Source of the DNA: JBFHFS01 sp041583495
GTDB lineage: Bacteria > Bacteroidota > Bacteroidia > Bacteroidales > Marinilabiliaceae
Reading direction: 5' to 3'
Length of the DNA: 39,419 nt
Assembly (NCBI GenBank): GCA_041583495.1
Contig: JBFHFS010000044.1
Coordinates: 1 to 39,419, forward strand
Of this stretch, positions 23,607-32,000 are shown in pieces; the stretch's first letter is position 1; each line of letters starts with the position of its first letter. Under the pieces are notes generated by a model. The model saw only the letters and a program-made list of their open reading frames with translations. It was not told where the DNA came from and searched no databases. Made by a program: the position numbers and the translations under genes.

Positions 23607-24835
23607 TAAAAGCCCATCCCGATGACAGAGATATCATCAAAGATGGCACCGGTTTTAAGGTGACGGGCAATGAGTTGCTGAATCTCATCCATGTTATCCT
23701 CAATAGAATTAGGATCCGAGATGATTTTTTCCAGCGACATCTGCCCCGAATAGACTTCATCACCCCGCTCCAACTCGACCAGTCCATCGGTGAAGGCCAT
23801 AAATTTAGCATTCTTGGGAACGGAGACCTTTCCTACTTCCACCGAAGGAATGACATCGAGCATGCCCAATCCGATACAACCCTTATCGAGTTGACTCAAC
23901 TGAGATTTTCGTGGATCGTAAAGCAGGGGAGGCAAGTGACCGGCATTAACGTAGGTCAGCTTTCGGGTCACCAGATTGTACTTCCCAATGAACATGGTGA
24001 TAAACTTCTCATTGTTGGCACTGATGTTAACCTTACGATTGAGCTTATGGATCAGCCGCTTCAAATTCACTCTTGAGGTAAAGAGAACTCTCATTACAGC
24101 CTGGAAATTAGACATCAACAAGGCAGCCGGAATCCCTTTCCCGGATACGTCGGCGACACAAAAACCAATGGTGTGGCGCGAAAGATGGATAAAATCGTAA
24201 TAATCGCCCCCCACACCCAGATGTGGCTGATAAAAGGTTTGAACGGACAACTTTTTATGTTGGGGTAACTCATGCACACCCGGGATGAGCTGACTCTGAA
24301 TACGGGAAGCCACTTCCATCTCTTTCTTCATGGCTTCCTGCTCCAGGATGGCCTCCTGCATGCGTTTATTCTCGATAAAAACGATGATCAGGTTAGAGAT
24401 GATTTGAATAAGCTTGAGGTGCTTAATGGTAGGGCTGATGCCCTGAAAATCCTCCTCCACATCTCCAATCAAGACATAACCGATGGCCCTGAAGCGGTGA
24501 AAAAGGGGGATTACCGCATCAAAGCCACGAAGGGGTTCGGGAGGATTCACCGTGATGTTTTCGATGGTTTTAAAGGGCAACAAATCGCGCTCCACATCAA
24601 TTTTTTCAACTTCCTCAAGGGGAACCCCGGAACTCAACAGATTTTTCCAATCGCCATCGGAGTTGGTAAAAACCAATATCTTACCCACCTCCAGTTCCTC
24701 GCGCAACAAGATCTCGAACTCTGCCAGCAAATCATCAATGGAATGATCCTGATTGATGGTTTGGGCAATGTCCAACAAAATATTTAGCCGGTCTTTATAT
24801 AACCTAAGCCTCCTCTTTTTAACCTGAGTAATCAT
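23603..24835 (-). CDS. GAF-SpoIIE-type PP2C serine phosphatase
   Basis: 410 residues. An N-terminal GAF-like sensory region spans about 12-160, followed by a coiled segment (170-185, EAILEQEAMKKEMEVASRIQSQLIP) and a SpoIIE/RsbU PP2C domain at about 195-405. Metal-binding acidic residues are visible in GVGGDYYDFI, FCVADVSGKGIPAALLM, MAFTDGLVE and FDDISVIGM. Such enzymes dephosphorylate anti-sigma antagonist (STAS) proteins or related targets. No STAS or HPK gene is next to it, so its pathway is unknown. Confidence 0.93.
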   Translation of the reverse strand: MITQVKKRRLRLYKDRLNILLDIAQTINQDHSIDDLLAEFEILLREELEVGKILVFTNSDGDWKNLLSSGVPLEEVEKIDVERDLLPFKTIENITVNPPEPLRGFDAVIPLFHRFRAIGYVLIGDVEEDFQGISPTIKHLKLIQIISNLIIVFIENKRMQEAILEQEAMKKEMEVASRIQSQLIPGVHELPQHKKLSVQTFYQPHLGVGGDYYDFIHLSRHTIGFCVADVSGKGIPAALLMSNFQAVMRVLFTSRVNLKRLIHKLNRKVNISANNEKFITMFIGKYNLVTRKLTYVNAGHLPPLLYDPRKSQLSQLDKGCIGLGMLDVIPSVEVGKVSVPKNAKFMAFTDGLVELERGDEVYSGQMSLEKIISDPNSIEDNMDEIQQLIARHLKTGAIFDDISVIGMGFY

Positions 24836-25032
24836 CTACAGCAATACTTTGTTTCGATCACTTTAAATCTAACAAAAAAATATTGTGTATCCTATTCAAA
24901 AAAATAAATAAAACCTTTATATTCTTAACAGTCGACACTCAAAGCCAAGGCTCAAAAGCCCTGAAACGATCAGATAAAAAAGAAGTCGATTTTGAATCCG
25001 CGAAAAAAGATGGTAAAAACAGTGCAAAAACC
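24836..25032. other. Intergenic region between phosphatase and efp, nothing seen
   Basis: 197 AT-rich bases that hold the upstream region of the phosphatase gene and the downstream region of efp. No terminator with a T-run, no promoter match and no short gene could be supported. Confidence 0.5.
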
Positions 25033-25602
25033 CTATTCCTTCACTCGCTCAACATAAGAGAGGTCGCGTGTATCGACCTTGATGTTGTCGCCGGTATTCA
25101 CAAACAGAGGTACCATAACGGTAGCCCCTGTATCCAGGGTGGCAGGTTTCAGGGAAGAGGTTGAAGAAGTATCCCCACGAACGCCAGGTTCGGTATAGGT
25201 CACCTCATAATTCACAAAGGGAGGAAGGTTTACCAAAAGAGGGGTCTCTGAATCCACATGGTAAAGAACCTCCAGTTCCAGTCCGGCCTTTAGAAACTCA
25301 GGGTTTTCAAGAAAGGTTTCGGGAACAGATATCTGCTCAAAACTTTGACTGTTCATCAAATGATAGCCAAGATCATCTTTATAAAGAAATTGATACGGAC
25401 GTCTCTCCACGCGGGCTTCGTTGATTTTTCGGCCAGCCGTAAAGGTGTTATCGATGATTTTACCCGTAGATACATTCCTAAGTTTGGTACGCACAAAAGC
25501 GGGTCCTTTTCCTGGTTTTACATGCTGAAATTGCACAATGGTAAAGAGGTTTCCATTGAATTCAATGCACATTCCATTTCTAAAATCTGAAGTTGTTGCC
25601 AT
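25033..25602 (-). CDS. efp: Translation elongation factor P
   Basis: 189 residues from the ATG at 25602, the normal EF-P length. EF-P binds between the P and E sites and relieves stalling at proline runs. The N-terminal KOW-like domain carries HVKPGKGPAFVRTKLRN; the loop tip residue (Lys 32 in PGKGP) is the position that is modified in many bacteria. OB domains II and III follow, with YVERVKE at the end. A TACTTTTG promoter element lies 36 bases upstream. Confidence 0.97.
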   Translation of the reverse strand: MATTSDFRNGMCIEFNGNLFTIVQFQHVKPGKGPAFVRTKLRNVSTGKIIDNTFTAGRKINEARVERRPYQFLYKDDLGYHLMNSQSFEQISVPETFLENPEFLKAGLELEVLYHVDSETPLLVNLPPFVNYEVTYTEPGVRGDTSSTSSLKPATLDTGATVMVPLFVNTGDNIKVDTRDLSYVERVKE

Positions 25603-25637
25603 TTTAAATCGGTTATTGTGTACTTTTTTTAACGCCA

Positions 25638-25645
25638 CAAAAGTA
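25638..25645 (-). promoter_or_regulatory. Probable -7 element of the efp promoter
   Basis: TACTTTTG on the minus strand matches TAnnTTTG and sits 36 bases before the efp ATG. The -33 element is unclear. Confidence 0.5.
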
Positions 25646-25696
25646 GGTTAAAACTATTAAATTGAAGAAGGCCCCCGGCCATTCTGTCCACATTTA

Positions 25697-26506
25697 TTAA
25701 TGAACAACACTTGAGAAGGGGTTTTTAAGGCCTCTGAATTGCTCGAGATTACAAACAAATGAGCCGACTTTAAGGTTGAACTTAATCCGCACCGGCAATC
25801 GATTCTGGTCACGTGTAATCCAAATCCTCATGTCGTCTTCGGTTTTAAAGGCACGTCCTACCTCGGTAACCGGGGAAAAAACATAACACTCCATTTTTCC
25901 AAGAGCCGTCTCTATCACCTCGATACCTTTGTACCTTATTCGCAGAGGAAAGAGTTCATCGGAGAAATAGGTCATAATTTCTACCACCTCTCCATTGCTC
26001 AACTGGTCGTGGAATTTATACTTGCGGGCGAAATAAAAAGCCGATAAGATATCCTGAATATTGGCCGGCACCCAATGGTTACCTGATCTTTGGCTGAACA
26101 CCCGGGCCGAATCCATTCCATGCTCAAAGACCACCTCATTGTAATAACTGTAACGGCCTTCGCGGATGCTTCGAACCGACTTCACAGGGAGATCGGTGCG
26201 GGGATCGATGAAGCTTTCGTAACGATCACGAATCCTATACAAGGCGTCGGCCAGGCCAACGGTGACCCCTGTAGCCACAACATGATGTACCGTTTGGCCA
26301 AACATAAGGGTATCCTTAACCAGCAATCTGCCCTCCCCCCCTTTAAAGATGCCGTAATTCAGTGAATACACGAGCTCTTCGCCCGGGGCGTAGGTAATCT
26401 GTTTCTTAAAATCCTCCTTGTGTTTCAAGCCCTGCTTGTTCCCATGGGCCGCCATCAGTGATAAAGAAACCAGAAAAAGTGCGATTGACAAATTTAGAGT
26501 TTTCAT
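25697..26506 (-). CDS. DUF3108-type exported protein
   Basis: 269 residues from the ATG at 26506, which gives an immediate signal peptide (LNLSIALFLVSLSLMAAHG). The mature part begins APGEELVYSLNYGIFKGGEGRLLVKDT, the beginning typical of DUF3108, and continues as a beta-rich fold with RIRDRYESFIDPRTDLPVKSVRSIREG and IWITRDQNRLPVRIKFNLKVGSF. The family is periplasmic and its function is not established. It is upstream of efp on the same strand, but efp has its own promoter match. Confidence 0.85.
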   Translation of the reverse strand: MKTLNLSIALFLVSLSLMAAHGNKQGLKHKEDFKKQITYAPGEELVYSLNYGIFKGGEGRLLVKDTLMFGQTVHHVVATGVTVGLADALYRIRDRYESFIDPRTDLPVKSVRSIREGRYSYYNEVVFEHGMDSARVFSQRSGNHWVPANIQDILSAFYFARKYKFHDQLSNGEVVEIMTYFSDELFPLRIRYKGIEVIETALGKMECYVFSPVTEVGRAFKTEDDMRIWITRDQNRLPVRIKFNLKVGSFVCNLEQFRGLKNPFSSVVH

Positions 26507-26676
26507 ATTTAGCGACTTATCATGTTCAACAAAAAAAAACACCCTCACCTTAGGAATGCATATATGTATACAATTTTCGGGCCTTTTAGTTTCATCTCTC
26601 TTCTCCCCTAAATAAAAAAGGCCAGCAACCTCTTAACAATGCCGGATATAGCCTCCCAGAAAAAGACACCCGGGAA

Positions 26677-27384
26677 TTAAAACATTTTTCTTTTGGGAAG
26701 GGTCGCCACAAAATCTTTAAGATAGAAGGGTTCAAAGTAAGCCACATCCTCAAAGTGTTTGTTCTGCCAGGCCTCGAAAGCCAGAGAAGCCATATTGGCT
26801 GCAAGCGGAGCCTCCTCGTTAAGAAAAAAGGCATTGGGATGATTAAGCACCTTTTCACATTTAGGGGCACCATTTCCAAAGAACCAGACTTTGCGTGCAT
26901 CCAGGATGGACCGGAAGCTGTCCTGGTCGATAATTTCAGCGCTTGTTTCGAGTTGCTGATTTAAGGCCCCGTCGAACAGGGCGGTATACACCTCCATGCG
27001 GCGGGCATCAATCATGGGACAATACCAACTGAGGGCTTCCTCCTCCTGCTGGTTTTTCTCAGTCACCACCGGCCAGCTCAACACCAGCAGAGAGGGCAGG
27101 GCAATGAGTGGTTTGCCAAGGGCGAAGCACAATCCTTTGGCGGTAGAAACGCCAATTCGCAACCCGGTATAGGAGCCGGGACCACTGCTCACGGCCACGG
27201 CGTCCAGATCGCTCATTGTAATGCTCACCAGGGGGTCGTCGAACAATTCCTGAATGAGCACGGTGAGCCTGGTAGCGTGCGAATTACCTTCGTTTTCACG
27301 ACGGCTGGCCACCACCCCTCCATCGAGGGTAAGGGCCACCGAACAAACGGTAGTAGAAGTCTCTATGCAAAGAATAGCAGCCAT
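26677..27384 (-). CDS. tsaB: tRNA threonylcarbamoyladenosine biosynthesis protein TsaB
   Basis: 235 residues from the ATG at 27384. TsaB is an inactive paralogue of the TsaD kinase-like fold that scaffolds the TsaBDE complex making t6A at position 37 of ANN-decoding tRNAs. Diagnostic features are ILCIETSTTVCSVALTLDGG at the start, the SSGPGSYTGLRIGVSTAKGL motif and a C-terminal YLKDFVATLPKRK. A TACTTTTG element lies 18 bases upstream. Confidence 0.95.
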   Translation of the reverse strand: MAAILCIETSTTVCSVALTLDGGVVASRRENEGNSHATRLTVLIQELFDDPLVSITMSDLDAVAVSSGPGSYTGLRIGVSTAKGLCFALGKPLIALPSLLVLSWPVVTEKNQQEEEALSWYCPMIDARRMEVYTALFDGALNQQLETSAEIIDQDSFRSILDARKVWFFGNGAPKCEKVLNHPNAFFLNEEAPLAANMASLAFEAWQNKHFEDVAYFEPFYLKDFVATLPKRKMF

Positions 27385-27402
27385 ATAATTAAAGTATTGC
27401 GG

Positions 27403-27410
27403 CAAAAGTA
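27403..27410 (-). promoter_or_regulatory. Probable -7 element of the tsaB promoter
   Basis: TACTTTTG on the minus strand matches TAnnTTTG and ends 19 bases before the tsaB ATG, giving a short leader. It lies in the 55-base gap between dgt and tsaB, so tsaB may be transcribed separately from dgt. Confidence 0.5.
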
Positions 27411-27439
27411 ACTAAAAAACCCGGAAGGAGATTAAACCC

Positions 27440-28783
27440 TCAACTCTTCAGCCGGAAATCGGAGAGGCCGGTTCCGTTTAACTTGCGATAAAGATCCAGC
27501 GCATAGACATCGGTCATGCCCGACACGAAGTCGAGCACGGTTTGAACCCGCTCATGAACCGGGGCCTCCTCACTCACACGATATTGAAGCGGAATGAAGG
27601 GCAACAACAATTTAGAGTAATGCAATTTGGGTTTCATAACCGCCTCAATAAACTCCTTGAGCAGGGTACCCAGCAATTTAAACCCGGCAATCTCTATTTC
27701 CACCACCGTAGGATCGTTATAGATGCGGCCAAAGCCAGTCTCTCCGCAATTATTTAGTCCTGTAGCGATAGATCCTGTCAGGCGGCTGACCAAATCTCCG
27801 GTGAAAGAACCCTCCAGTATCCCGTCGTGGTGCTCACAAAATATTTTGGAACACTCATTCACCAGCTTCCCTATGACGCCGGCCCGCAAATAGGCAATCT
27901 GCTCGTTGATATCGGTCACCTCCTGCCACACCTTCGCGATATTGAGCAATTGTTCTTGCTCTGCAACCGGATCAAAGAAACTGAGAAACAGCTCTTTTGT
28001 TTCGGCGGTAGAAAGGATTCCCAGTTTATGAGCATCTTCCACGTCCATCACGCGGTAACAGATGTCATCGGCTGCTTCCACCAGGTAAACCAGGGGATGC
28101 CTTGGGAAAACACCGTTCTGCCCGGGCATCTCAGTTATGCCCAACTCGTTGGCCAGCTCAAAATAGATCTCCTTCTCCGATTGAAAATAACCATATTTCT
28201 TAAGGTTGGAATTCCCCGAGGCATAGGGATATTTCACAAACGAGGCCAGGGTGGTATAGGTAAGGGCAAAGCCACCATTACGCCGACCCTGAAACTTATG
28301 GGCCAGCAAACGCAGGGCATTGGCATTTCCCTCAAAATCAATAAAATCGTTCCATACGGCGGCATTATTCACCTGGTCCTCCAGGTAACGTCCTTCGCCA
28401 TACTTAAAAAAGTCGGAGATAGCCTTTTCGCCCGAATGCCCAAAGGGCGGATTCCCCATGTCGTGAGCCAGGCAACCGGCCGCCACCACTGAGCCAATTT
28501 CATCGAACAAGGCAAAATCGGGATCCACCTCTTGCTTTAGGAAACGGCCCACATTCACCCCCAACGATCGGCCCACGCTGGCCACTTCAAGGCTGTGCGT
28601 CAGTCGGTTATGCACAAACACACTGCCGGGAAGCGGAAAGACCTGTGTCTTATCCTGCATCCGCCGGAAGGGGGAGGAAAAAATAAGGCGGTCGAAATCG
28701 CGCTGAAACTGGGTGCGCTCATGAGCGATGGGCCGCATGGCCTGCCCCATGCGCTTAGTAGAAAGAAGCTGGAACCAATCCAT
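27440..28783 (-). CDS. dgt: dGTP triphosphohydrolase (HD domain)
   Basis: 447 residues from the ATG at 28783; the frame extends a few codons further upstream, but the family begins near MDWFQLLSTKRMG. It hydrolyses dGTP (or other dNTPs) to the nucleoside and triphosphate. HD-domain metal ligands are visible: NRLTHSLEVASVGRS, CLAHDMGNPPFGHSGE and EAADDICYRVMDVEDAHKLG. SPFRRMQDKTQVFPL is the usual N-terminal signature. It controls nucleotide pools and can limit phages in some bacteria. Confidence 0.95.
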   Translation of the reverse strand: MDWFQLLSTKRMGQAMRPIAHERTQFQRDFDRLIFSSPFRRMQDKTQVFPLPGSVFVHNRLTHSLEVASVGRSLGVNVGRFLKQEVDPDFALFDEIGSVVAAGCLAHDMGNPPFGHSGEKAISDFFKYGEGRYLEDQVNNAAVWNDFIDFEGNANALRLLAHKFQGRRNGGFALTYTTLASFVKYPYASGNSNLKKYGYFQSEKEIYFELANELGITEMPGQNGVFPRHPLVYLVEAADDICYRVMDVEDAHKLGILSTAETKELFLSFFDPVAEQEQLLNIAKVWQEVTDINEQIAYLRAGVIGKLVNECSKIFCEHHDGILEGSFTGDLVSRLTGSIATGLNNCGETGFGRIYNDPTVVEIEIAGFKLLGTLLKEFIEAVMKPKLHYSKLLLPFIPLQYRVSEEAPVHERVQTVLDFVSGMTDVYALDLYRKLNGTGLSDFRLKS

Positions 28784-28921
28784 AAATAACCAATTTGTTA
28801 ATGACCCCATTTAAATTAAGCCTCTACCTGCCCGGGGAGTAGGTAGGGCCGGCCCGAATAGACCCCTGCGTTTTTCGGAGCCCCCATTCAACAGAGTTAG
28901 AATTTCATGAAGATACGAATT

Positions 28922-29650
28922 TCAATAGATGGTTGTTCGATATTGTCTCATCTCTTTGGCCAGATGACGCGCACGCTGACCACAAACACTATCGAGTAAC
29001 CGCCAAAAACCTGGGCCATGGTTCTTCTCCACAGTATGACACAACTCATGCAACACCACATAATCGGCCAGGTGATCGGGCAACCGCATCAGGTGCAGAT
29101 TCAGGTTAATATTATTCACCGACGAGCAACTGCCCCAACGTGATTTCAGGTTTTTAATAAACACCTGATTCACACGAAAGCCGTATTGCCCGCAAAACTG
29201 ATTCACCTTATGAGGTAACACCCTTTTGGCCTCCAACCGCATGGCCTCTTCTATCCCATACCGAATGCTCTCCTGGATGGGCGCATTGGCCACGTTAAGA
29301 TGTTCCGGGTAAAAAACCCTGAGCAGGCCGTCCTCGAGTTGAACACGTACATTTTGCCGGGCCTGCCGTTCGATTCGCAACTCAAAACTTCGGGTTTTAA
29401 AACGGGTTTGCTCATCAAAGATGGTAAGTGCCTGTTCCCTCTCTCTTATTTTTTGCAGATTTTTATGAATCCAGCTCCGTTTCTCCAGCACAAAGTTCAT
29501 GGCCTTTTTGGCCGAAAAACCCGGCGGAAACGCAACCAGAACCCCTTCCCCGGGCTTGATGCGAATAGAGAGTCGCTTGCAACGCGGATTGGCCTTAAAC
29601 AACACGGGCCCCAACCCCTCAACTTCAATCACTGAACTATGCTTATTCAT
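28922..29650 (-). CDS. YgjP/SprT-like zinc metalloprotease (DUF45)
   Basis: 242 residues. The C-terminal zinc site is HELCHTVEKNHGPGFW: HExxH at 201-205 with a third His at 211, preceded by the family mark SRWGSCSSVNNINLN (170-184). The N-terminal half is a small beta-rich region (LSIRIKPGEGVLVAFP) and linker, as in YgjP-type proteins often found next to restriction genes or standing alone. No partner gene is adjacent. Its promoter element (29697-29704) abuts the purine-rich repeat tract. Confidence 0.92.
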   Translation of the reverse strand: MNKHSSVIEVEGLGPVLFKANPRCKRLSIRIKPGEGVLVAFPPGFSAKKAMNFVLEKRSWIHKNLQKIREREQALTIFDEQTRFKTRSFELRIERQARQNVRVQLEDGLLRVFYPEHLNVANAPIQESIRYGIEEAMRLEAKRVLPHKVNQFCGQYGFRVNQVFIKNLKSRWGSCSSVNNINLNLHLMRLPDHLADYVVLHELCHTVEKNHGPGFWRLLDSVCGQRARHLAKEMRQYRTTIY

Positions 29651-29696
29651 TCGAAAACAACACTTTTGGTGGGCCTTTAATTAACCGGACAAGCAA

Positions 29697-29704
29697 CAAA
29701 GATA
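29697..29704 (-). promoter_or_regulatory. Probable -7 element of the metalloprotease promoter
   Basis: TATCTTTG on the minus strand matches TAnnTTTG and sits 46 bases before the ATG at 29650. The -33 position would fall inside the adjacent repeat tract (from about 29705), so the tract would form the upstream part of this promoter. Confidence 0.45.
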
Positions 29705-29950
29705 AAAAAAGTAGAAAAGGGAAAAGTGAAAAGGGTGGAAAAGTGGAAAAAGGTGGAAAGGTGGAAAAGTGAAAAAGTGAAAAGGTGAAAAAGTGAAAAG
29801 GGTGGAAAAGGTAAAAGAGGTGGAAAAGTGGAAAAGTGGAAAAGTGAAAAAGTGAAAAGGTGGAAAAGGTGGAAAGGTGGAAAAGTGAAAAAGTGGAAAG
29901 GTGGAAAGGTGAAAAGGGTGGAAAAGTGAAAGAGGTGAAAGAGGTGGTAA
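29705..29950 (-). repeat. Polypyrimidine low-complexity tract (copy 2, minus strand)
   Basis: On the plus strand this is a degenerate array of GTGGAAAA, GTGAAAAA and GGTGGAAA words, 7-10 bases each; on the minus strand it is the same CTTTTCCAC/CTTTTTCAC family as at 18521-18837. Nearly 250 bases with almost no interruption. One T per word breaks the purine strand. It is located directly upstream of the metalloprotease promoter. Confidence 0.88.
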
Positions 29951-30033
29951 CCAGCTTTTCCAGGCCCGTTCTGCGGGAGGGTGAAAAATGAAAACCCATG
30001 GCATTGCCCCGGCCTATAGAAACGTCATGAACA

Positions 30034-30050
30034 TGCCCCCTGAAAGGGCA
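30034..30050 (-). repeat. Hairpin related to the 18302/18389 arms
   Basis: TGCCC (30034-30038) pairs with GGGCA (30046-30050). Read on the minus strand it is GGTGCCCTTTCAGGGGGCA, similar to GGTCCCCTTCAGGGAC of the plus-strand copies at 18302 and 18389. It precedes the pyrimidine tract by about 84 bases in the same strand order as in copy 1. Confidence 0.55.
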
Positions 30051-30091
30051 CCTTAAAACGAGATTTGCGAAATAGGTTCAGGCACTATTTA

Positions 30092-30122
30092 TTGATCATC
30101 TCGAGACAAAGCCGTATTTTTG
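30092..30122 (+). promoter_or_regulatory. Probable promoter of the DUF2007 gene
   Basis: TATTTTTG at 30115-30122 matches TAnnTTTG, with TTG at 30092-30094 spaced by 20 bases as the -33 side. The coding start is 51 bases downstream. Confidence 0.55.
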
Positions 30123-30172
30123 AATGGTAAATTCACAAATTTCAACCAAACAGGCAACGAATCTGGGGGCTT

Positions 30173-30409
30173 ATGAAAGAAAAGAGCAGTTTAACATGTA
30201 TTTATTCCGGCACCGAACTAACCGTGAATTTACTTAAAGAGGAGCTGGAGAGTATTGGCATATACGGTCTGATTCAGAATGATTTCAACTCGGGCATTTC
30301 TGCCGGATTTTCCGGAGGAGGTCCATCCTCCATTGACCTGTTCATTCAGGAATCGGACCTGAAAAAAGCAGAACCTATCGTTAATAAATTCAGAGAAAAC
30401 AACGGTTGA
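30173..30409 (+). CDS. DUF2007-family small protein
   Basis: 78 residues. The pattern SLTCIYSGTELTVNLLKEELESIGIYGLIQND followed by SSIDLFIQESDLKKAEPIVNKF is that of DUF2007, a small signal-transducing-like fold related to the putative signal-transducing domain near aminoacyl and GlnB-like proteins. No catalytic residues are known. A central Gly/Ser-rich loop (SGISAGFSGGGPSS) is visible. It stands alone, with a promoter directly upstream, and the next gene starts 70 bases later. Confidence 0.85.
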   Translation: MKEKSSLTCIYSGTELTVNLLKEELESIGIYGLIQNDFNSGISAGFSGGGPSSIDLFIQESDLKKAEPIVNKFRENNG

Positions 30410-30479
30410 CACAGCGACACCGGCCTAACCCCCCGGGTTGTCTCAACTTTTTAAAAAAAACCTTAACCCTAACTTACAA

Positions 30480-31064
30480 ATGACCCATCGAATAAAAGAA
30501 AGAATTGAAATTGCCAGGGAATTTAAGCCCGTCTATTTTTATCATTGCAAAGAGTTAAGCCCCAAAGAGCGAGACAAAAGACTCAAGCGGGCAGCACTCC
30601 TTGATTATCGCCTGGTATCGGTGCTGTTACTGGTGGTGATTTTTGCATCTGCCATGACCCTTTTCGAGGTTGGGAGCTTTTCGGAGATGTGGGAAAAGGG
30701 CGGATTGTTGGTGTTAATGGCTATGGCCCTATCGTTTAGAGCCCCCTTCTCAAATGTGGAATTAATGCTCCAAAGCCATATTTACAAAATCGAAAACCTT
30801 GACCTTGAGTTTGACCCAACTCTTAACCTGGAATTAAAAAAGCTATTGGAACATTTCAACAAGAGGAAAGAAATACTCTACCTGGTTGGATTGCCTGCAA
30901 TCGTTGTTTTTATTGGTTCATTGCTGCAGATTTTTGATGTCAACCCCTATTGGAATCAAATTACGCCTCTGGTGCTGGCCGTAAGTGTCTATTTATTGGT
31001 GCGAATAAATAACGATGTTCGGAGACTCAAAAGAATTTTAAACAACATTTGGGATTCCAATTAG
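30480..31064 (+). CDS. Four-helix membrane protein of unknown function
   Basis: 194 residues from the ATG at 30480 (a TTG 42 bases earlier is less likely). After a basic, probably cytosolic N-terminus (MTHRIKERIEIAREFK...) come helices at about 47-67 (LVSVLLLVVIFASAMTLFEVG), 75-91 (GLLVLMAMALSFRAP), 134-155 (ILYLVGLPAIVVFIGSLLQIF) and 162-182 (TPLVLAVSVYLLVRI). A charged loop of about 40 residues separates helices 2 and 3. No family recognised. It follows DUF2007 in the same direction and may share its transcript. Confidence 0.75.
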   Translation: MTHRIKERIEIAREFKPVYFYHCKELSPKERDKRLKRAALLDYRLVSVLLLVVIFASAMTLFEVGSFSEMWEKGGLLVLMAMALSFRAPFSNVELMLQSHIYKIENLDLEFDPTLNLELKKLLEHFNKRKEILYLVGLPAIVVFIGSLLQIFDVNPYWNQITPLVLAVSVYLLVRINNDVRRLKRILNNIWDSN

Positions 31065-31303
31065 CGTATCATCCAAAAGAAAGCCTTTCCATACCAAGAG
31101 GTACTGCCCGGCAATGCACGGCTACCGGATGGCCCGTGAAAGGGAACAGATTCCCGCACAACCAGGGCCAACCCGGGTCCTGCATCTCCAACACCTTATT
31201 CTACCTGGGCAAAAAAACCCCTCAGGGCACCACTCCTTTGGGATGATGGCCTGAAGGGTCAACCTATTTCCCTGCCCCATTCGGGGGGGCAGTCCACAAG
31301 CGT
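31065..31303. other. Intergenic region with short inverted repeats
   Basis: No gene. On the minus strand a short CCC-TGAG-GGG hairpin followed by seven T residues (+ strand 31211-31227) may be a weak terminator for the MORN-type gene. A GC-rich inverted repeat, CTGCCCC with GGGGCAG, lies near 31271-31292 and has no T-run. Both convergent genes end here. Confidence 0.4.
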
Positions 31304-31762
31304 TTAATAGGTTCGTTCGTTGATGACTTTGCCGCTGGCATCGTACTTCTTCCAGGTTCCGGTCTTCTTGCCCTTTTCATATTTCATCTCGTAGAGCAGG
31401 TTCCCTTCATCGTCCCAGATCATCCACACACCATCTTTTTGACCGTTTTTATAGTTGGCCAGGCCTATTTTTCTATGGTTTTGGTTATAGGTGATCCATT
31501 TTCCGTGCATCCTGTTTTTCTTAAAACTGCGGATTTCCTTGATGCCTCCCTCTTCGAAATACACTTTTACCTTGCCCACCTTCTCTCCATTGTCGAGATT
31601 CATCTCCATCTCCGGATTCCCATTTTGAAAATAGCTGGTGTAGTGGCCAGAGTAAAGCATGCCCCCCATATAATAAAGCCCGTCCACCTCTTTTACCTCC
31701 TGCGAATGAACCTGCAAGGCCAGGAGCCCAATCAGCCCCATAATTAAACTAACTCTCTTCAT
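31304..31762 (-). CDS. MORN/YwqK-type repeat secreted protein
   Basis: 152 residues from the ATG at 31762, which gives a signal peptide ending in ALQVHSQ. The mature part has at least four ~22-residue repeats of the form YxxGxxxGxWxxYxxxGxxxxxxxY (GHYTSYFQNGNPEMEMN, GKVKVYFEEGGIKEIRSF, GKWITYNQNHRKIGLANY, GVWMIWDDEGNLLYEMKY, GTWKKYDASGKVINERTY), the MORN_2/YwqK pattern. Such proteins are often immunity or envelope proteins; no toxin gene is next to it, so the role here is unknown. Confidence 0.85.
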   Translation of the reverse strand: MKRVSLIMGLIGLLALQVHSQEVKEVDGLYYMGGMLYSGHYTSYFQNGNPEMEMNLDNGEKVGKVKVYFEEGGIKEIRSFKKNRMHGKWITYNQNHRKIGLANYKNGQKDGVWMIWDDEGNLLYEMKYEKGKKTGTWKKYDASGKVINERTY

Positions 31763-31865
31763 ATTTTTCTCTTCTATTCCAGGCTGAATACAGGGTGACA
31801 ACGAATGGGTTCACGTTAATAATCAGCCATTTCTGGTAAAAAACAATTAGGTTTATTGCTGCCCG

Positions 31866-32000
31866 ATGATCCCGCCCGAACAACGGGTAAAGGCAGGTCT
31901 GCAGGCGTTAGATCAGGTTTTTGAAACCATTAAAAAACCGCTTCTGTTCTCAGAAACGGCCATGAATCGCAATTCGGCAGGCGCCCCCGCTACTGATTAG
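31866..32000 (+). CDS. Possible 44-aa short ORF
   Basis: ATG 31866 to TAG 32000 encodes 44 residues with protein-like composition (begins MIPPEQRVKAGLQALDQV, ends GAPATD) and a predicted amphipathic helix. It overlaps the 3' end of the minus-strand gene at 31990 by 11 bases. No promoter, no ribosome site and no family recognised. It might also be a remnant of a longer gene. Confidence 0.25.
   Translation: MIPPEQRVKAGLQALDQVFETIKKPLLFSETAMNRNSAGAPATD

Larger units (their letters stand above)
29651..30172. other. 522-bp divergent intergenic region with repeats
   Basis: No protein gene. It holds the metalloprotease promoter element, the purine-rich tract (29705-29950), a short unique stretch, the hairpin at 30034-30050 and the DUF2007 promoter (30092-30122). 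Long minus-strand frames through the tract only read repetitive Phe/Ser/Leu/His/Pro and are not genes. Confidence 0.75.

Noticed and set aside
25670..25680. Small GGCC-CCC-GGCC hairpin as a terminator for the DUF3108 gene
   Set aside because: Only a 4-bp stem with a weak T-rich tail; not enough for a terminator call.
27440..28783. Treating dgt as a phage-defence gene
   Set aside because: dNTPases of this type can restrict phages, but this one is flanked by housekeeping genes with no other defence gene nearby.
29643..30004. Long minus-strand frames (up to 118 codons) with Phe/Ser/Leu/His/Pro repeats
   Set aside because: They simply read through the low-complexity tract in several frames at once. 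No start context and no protein family.
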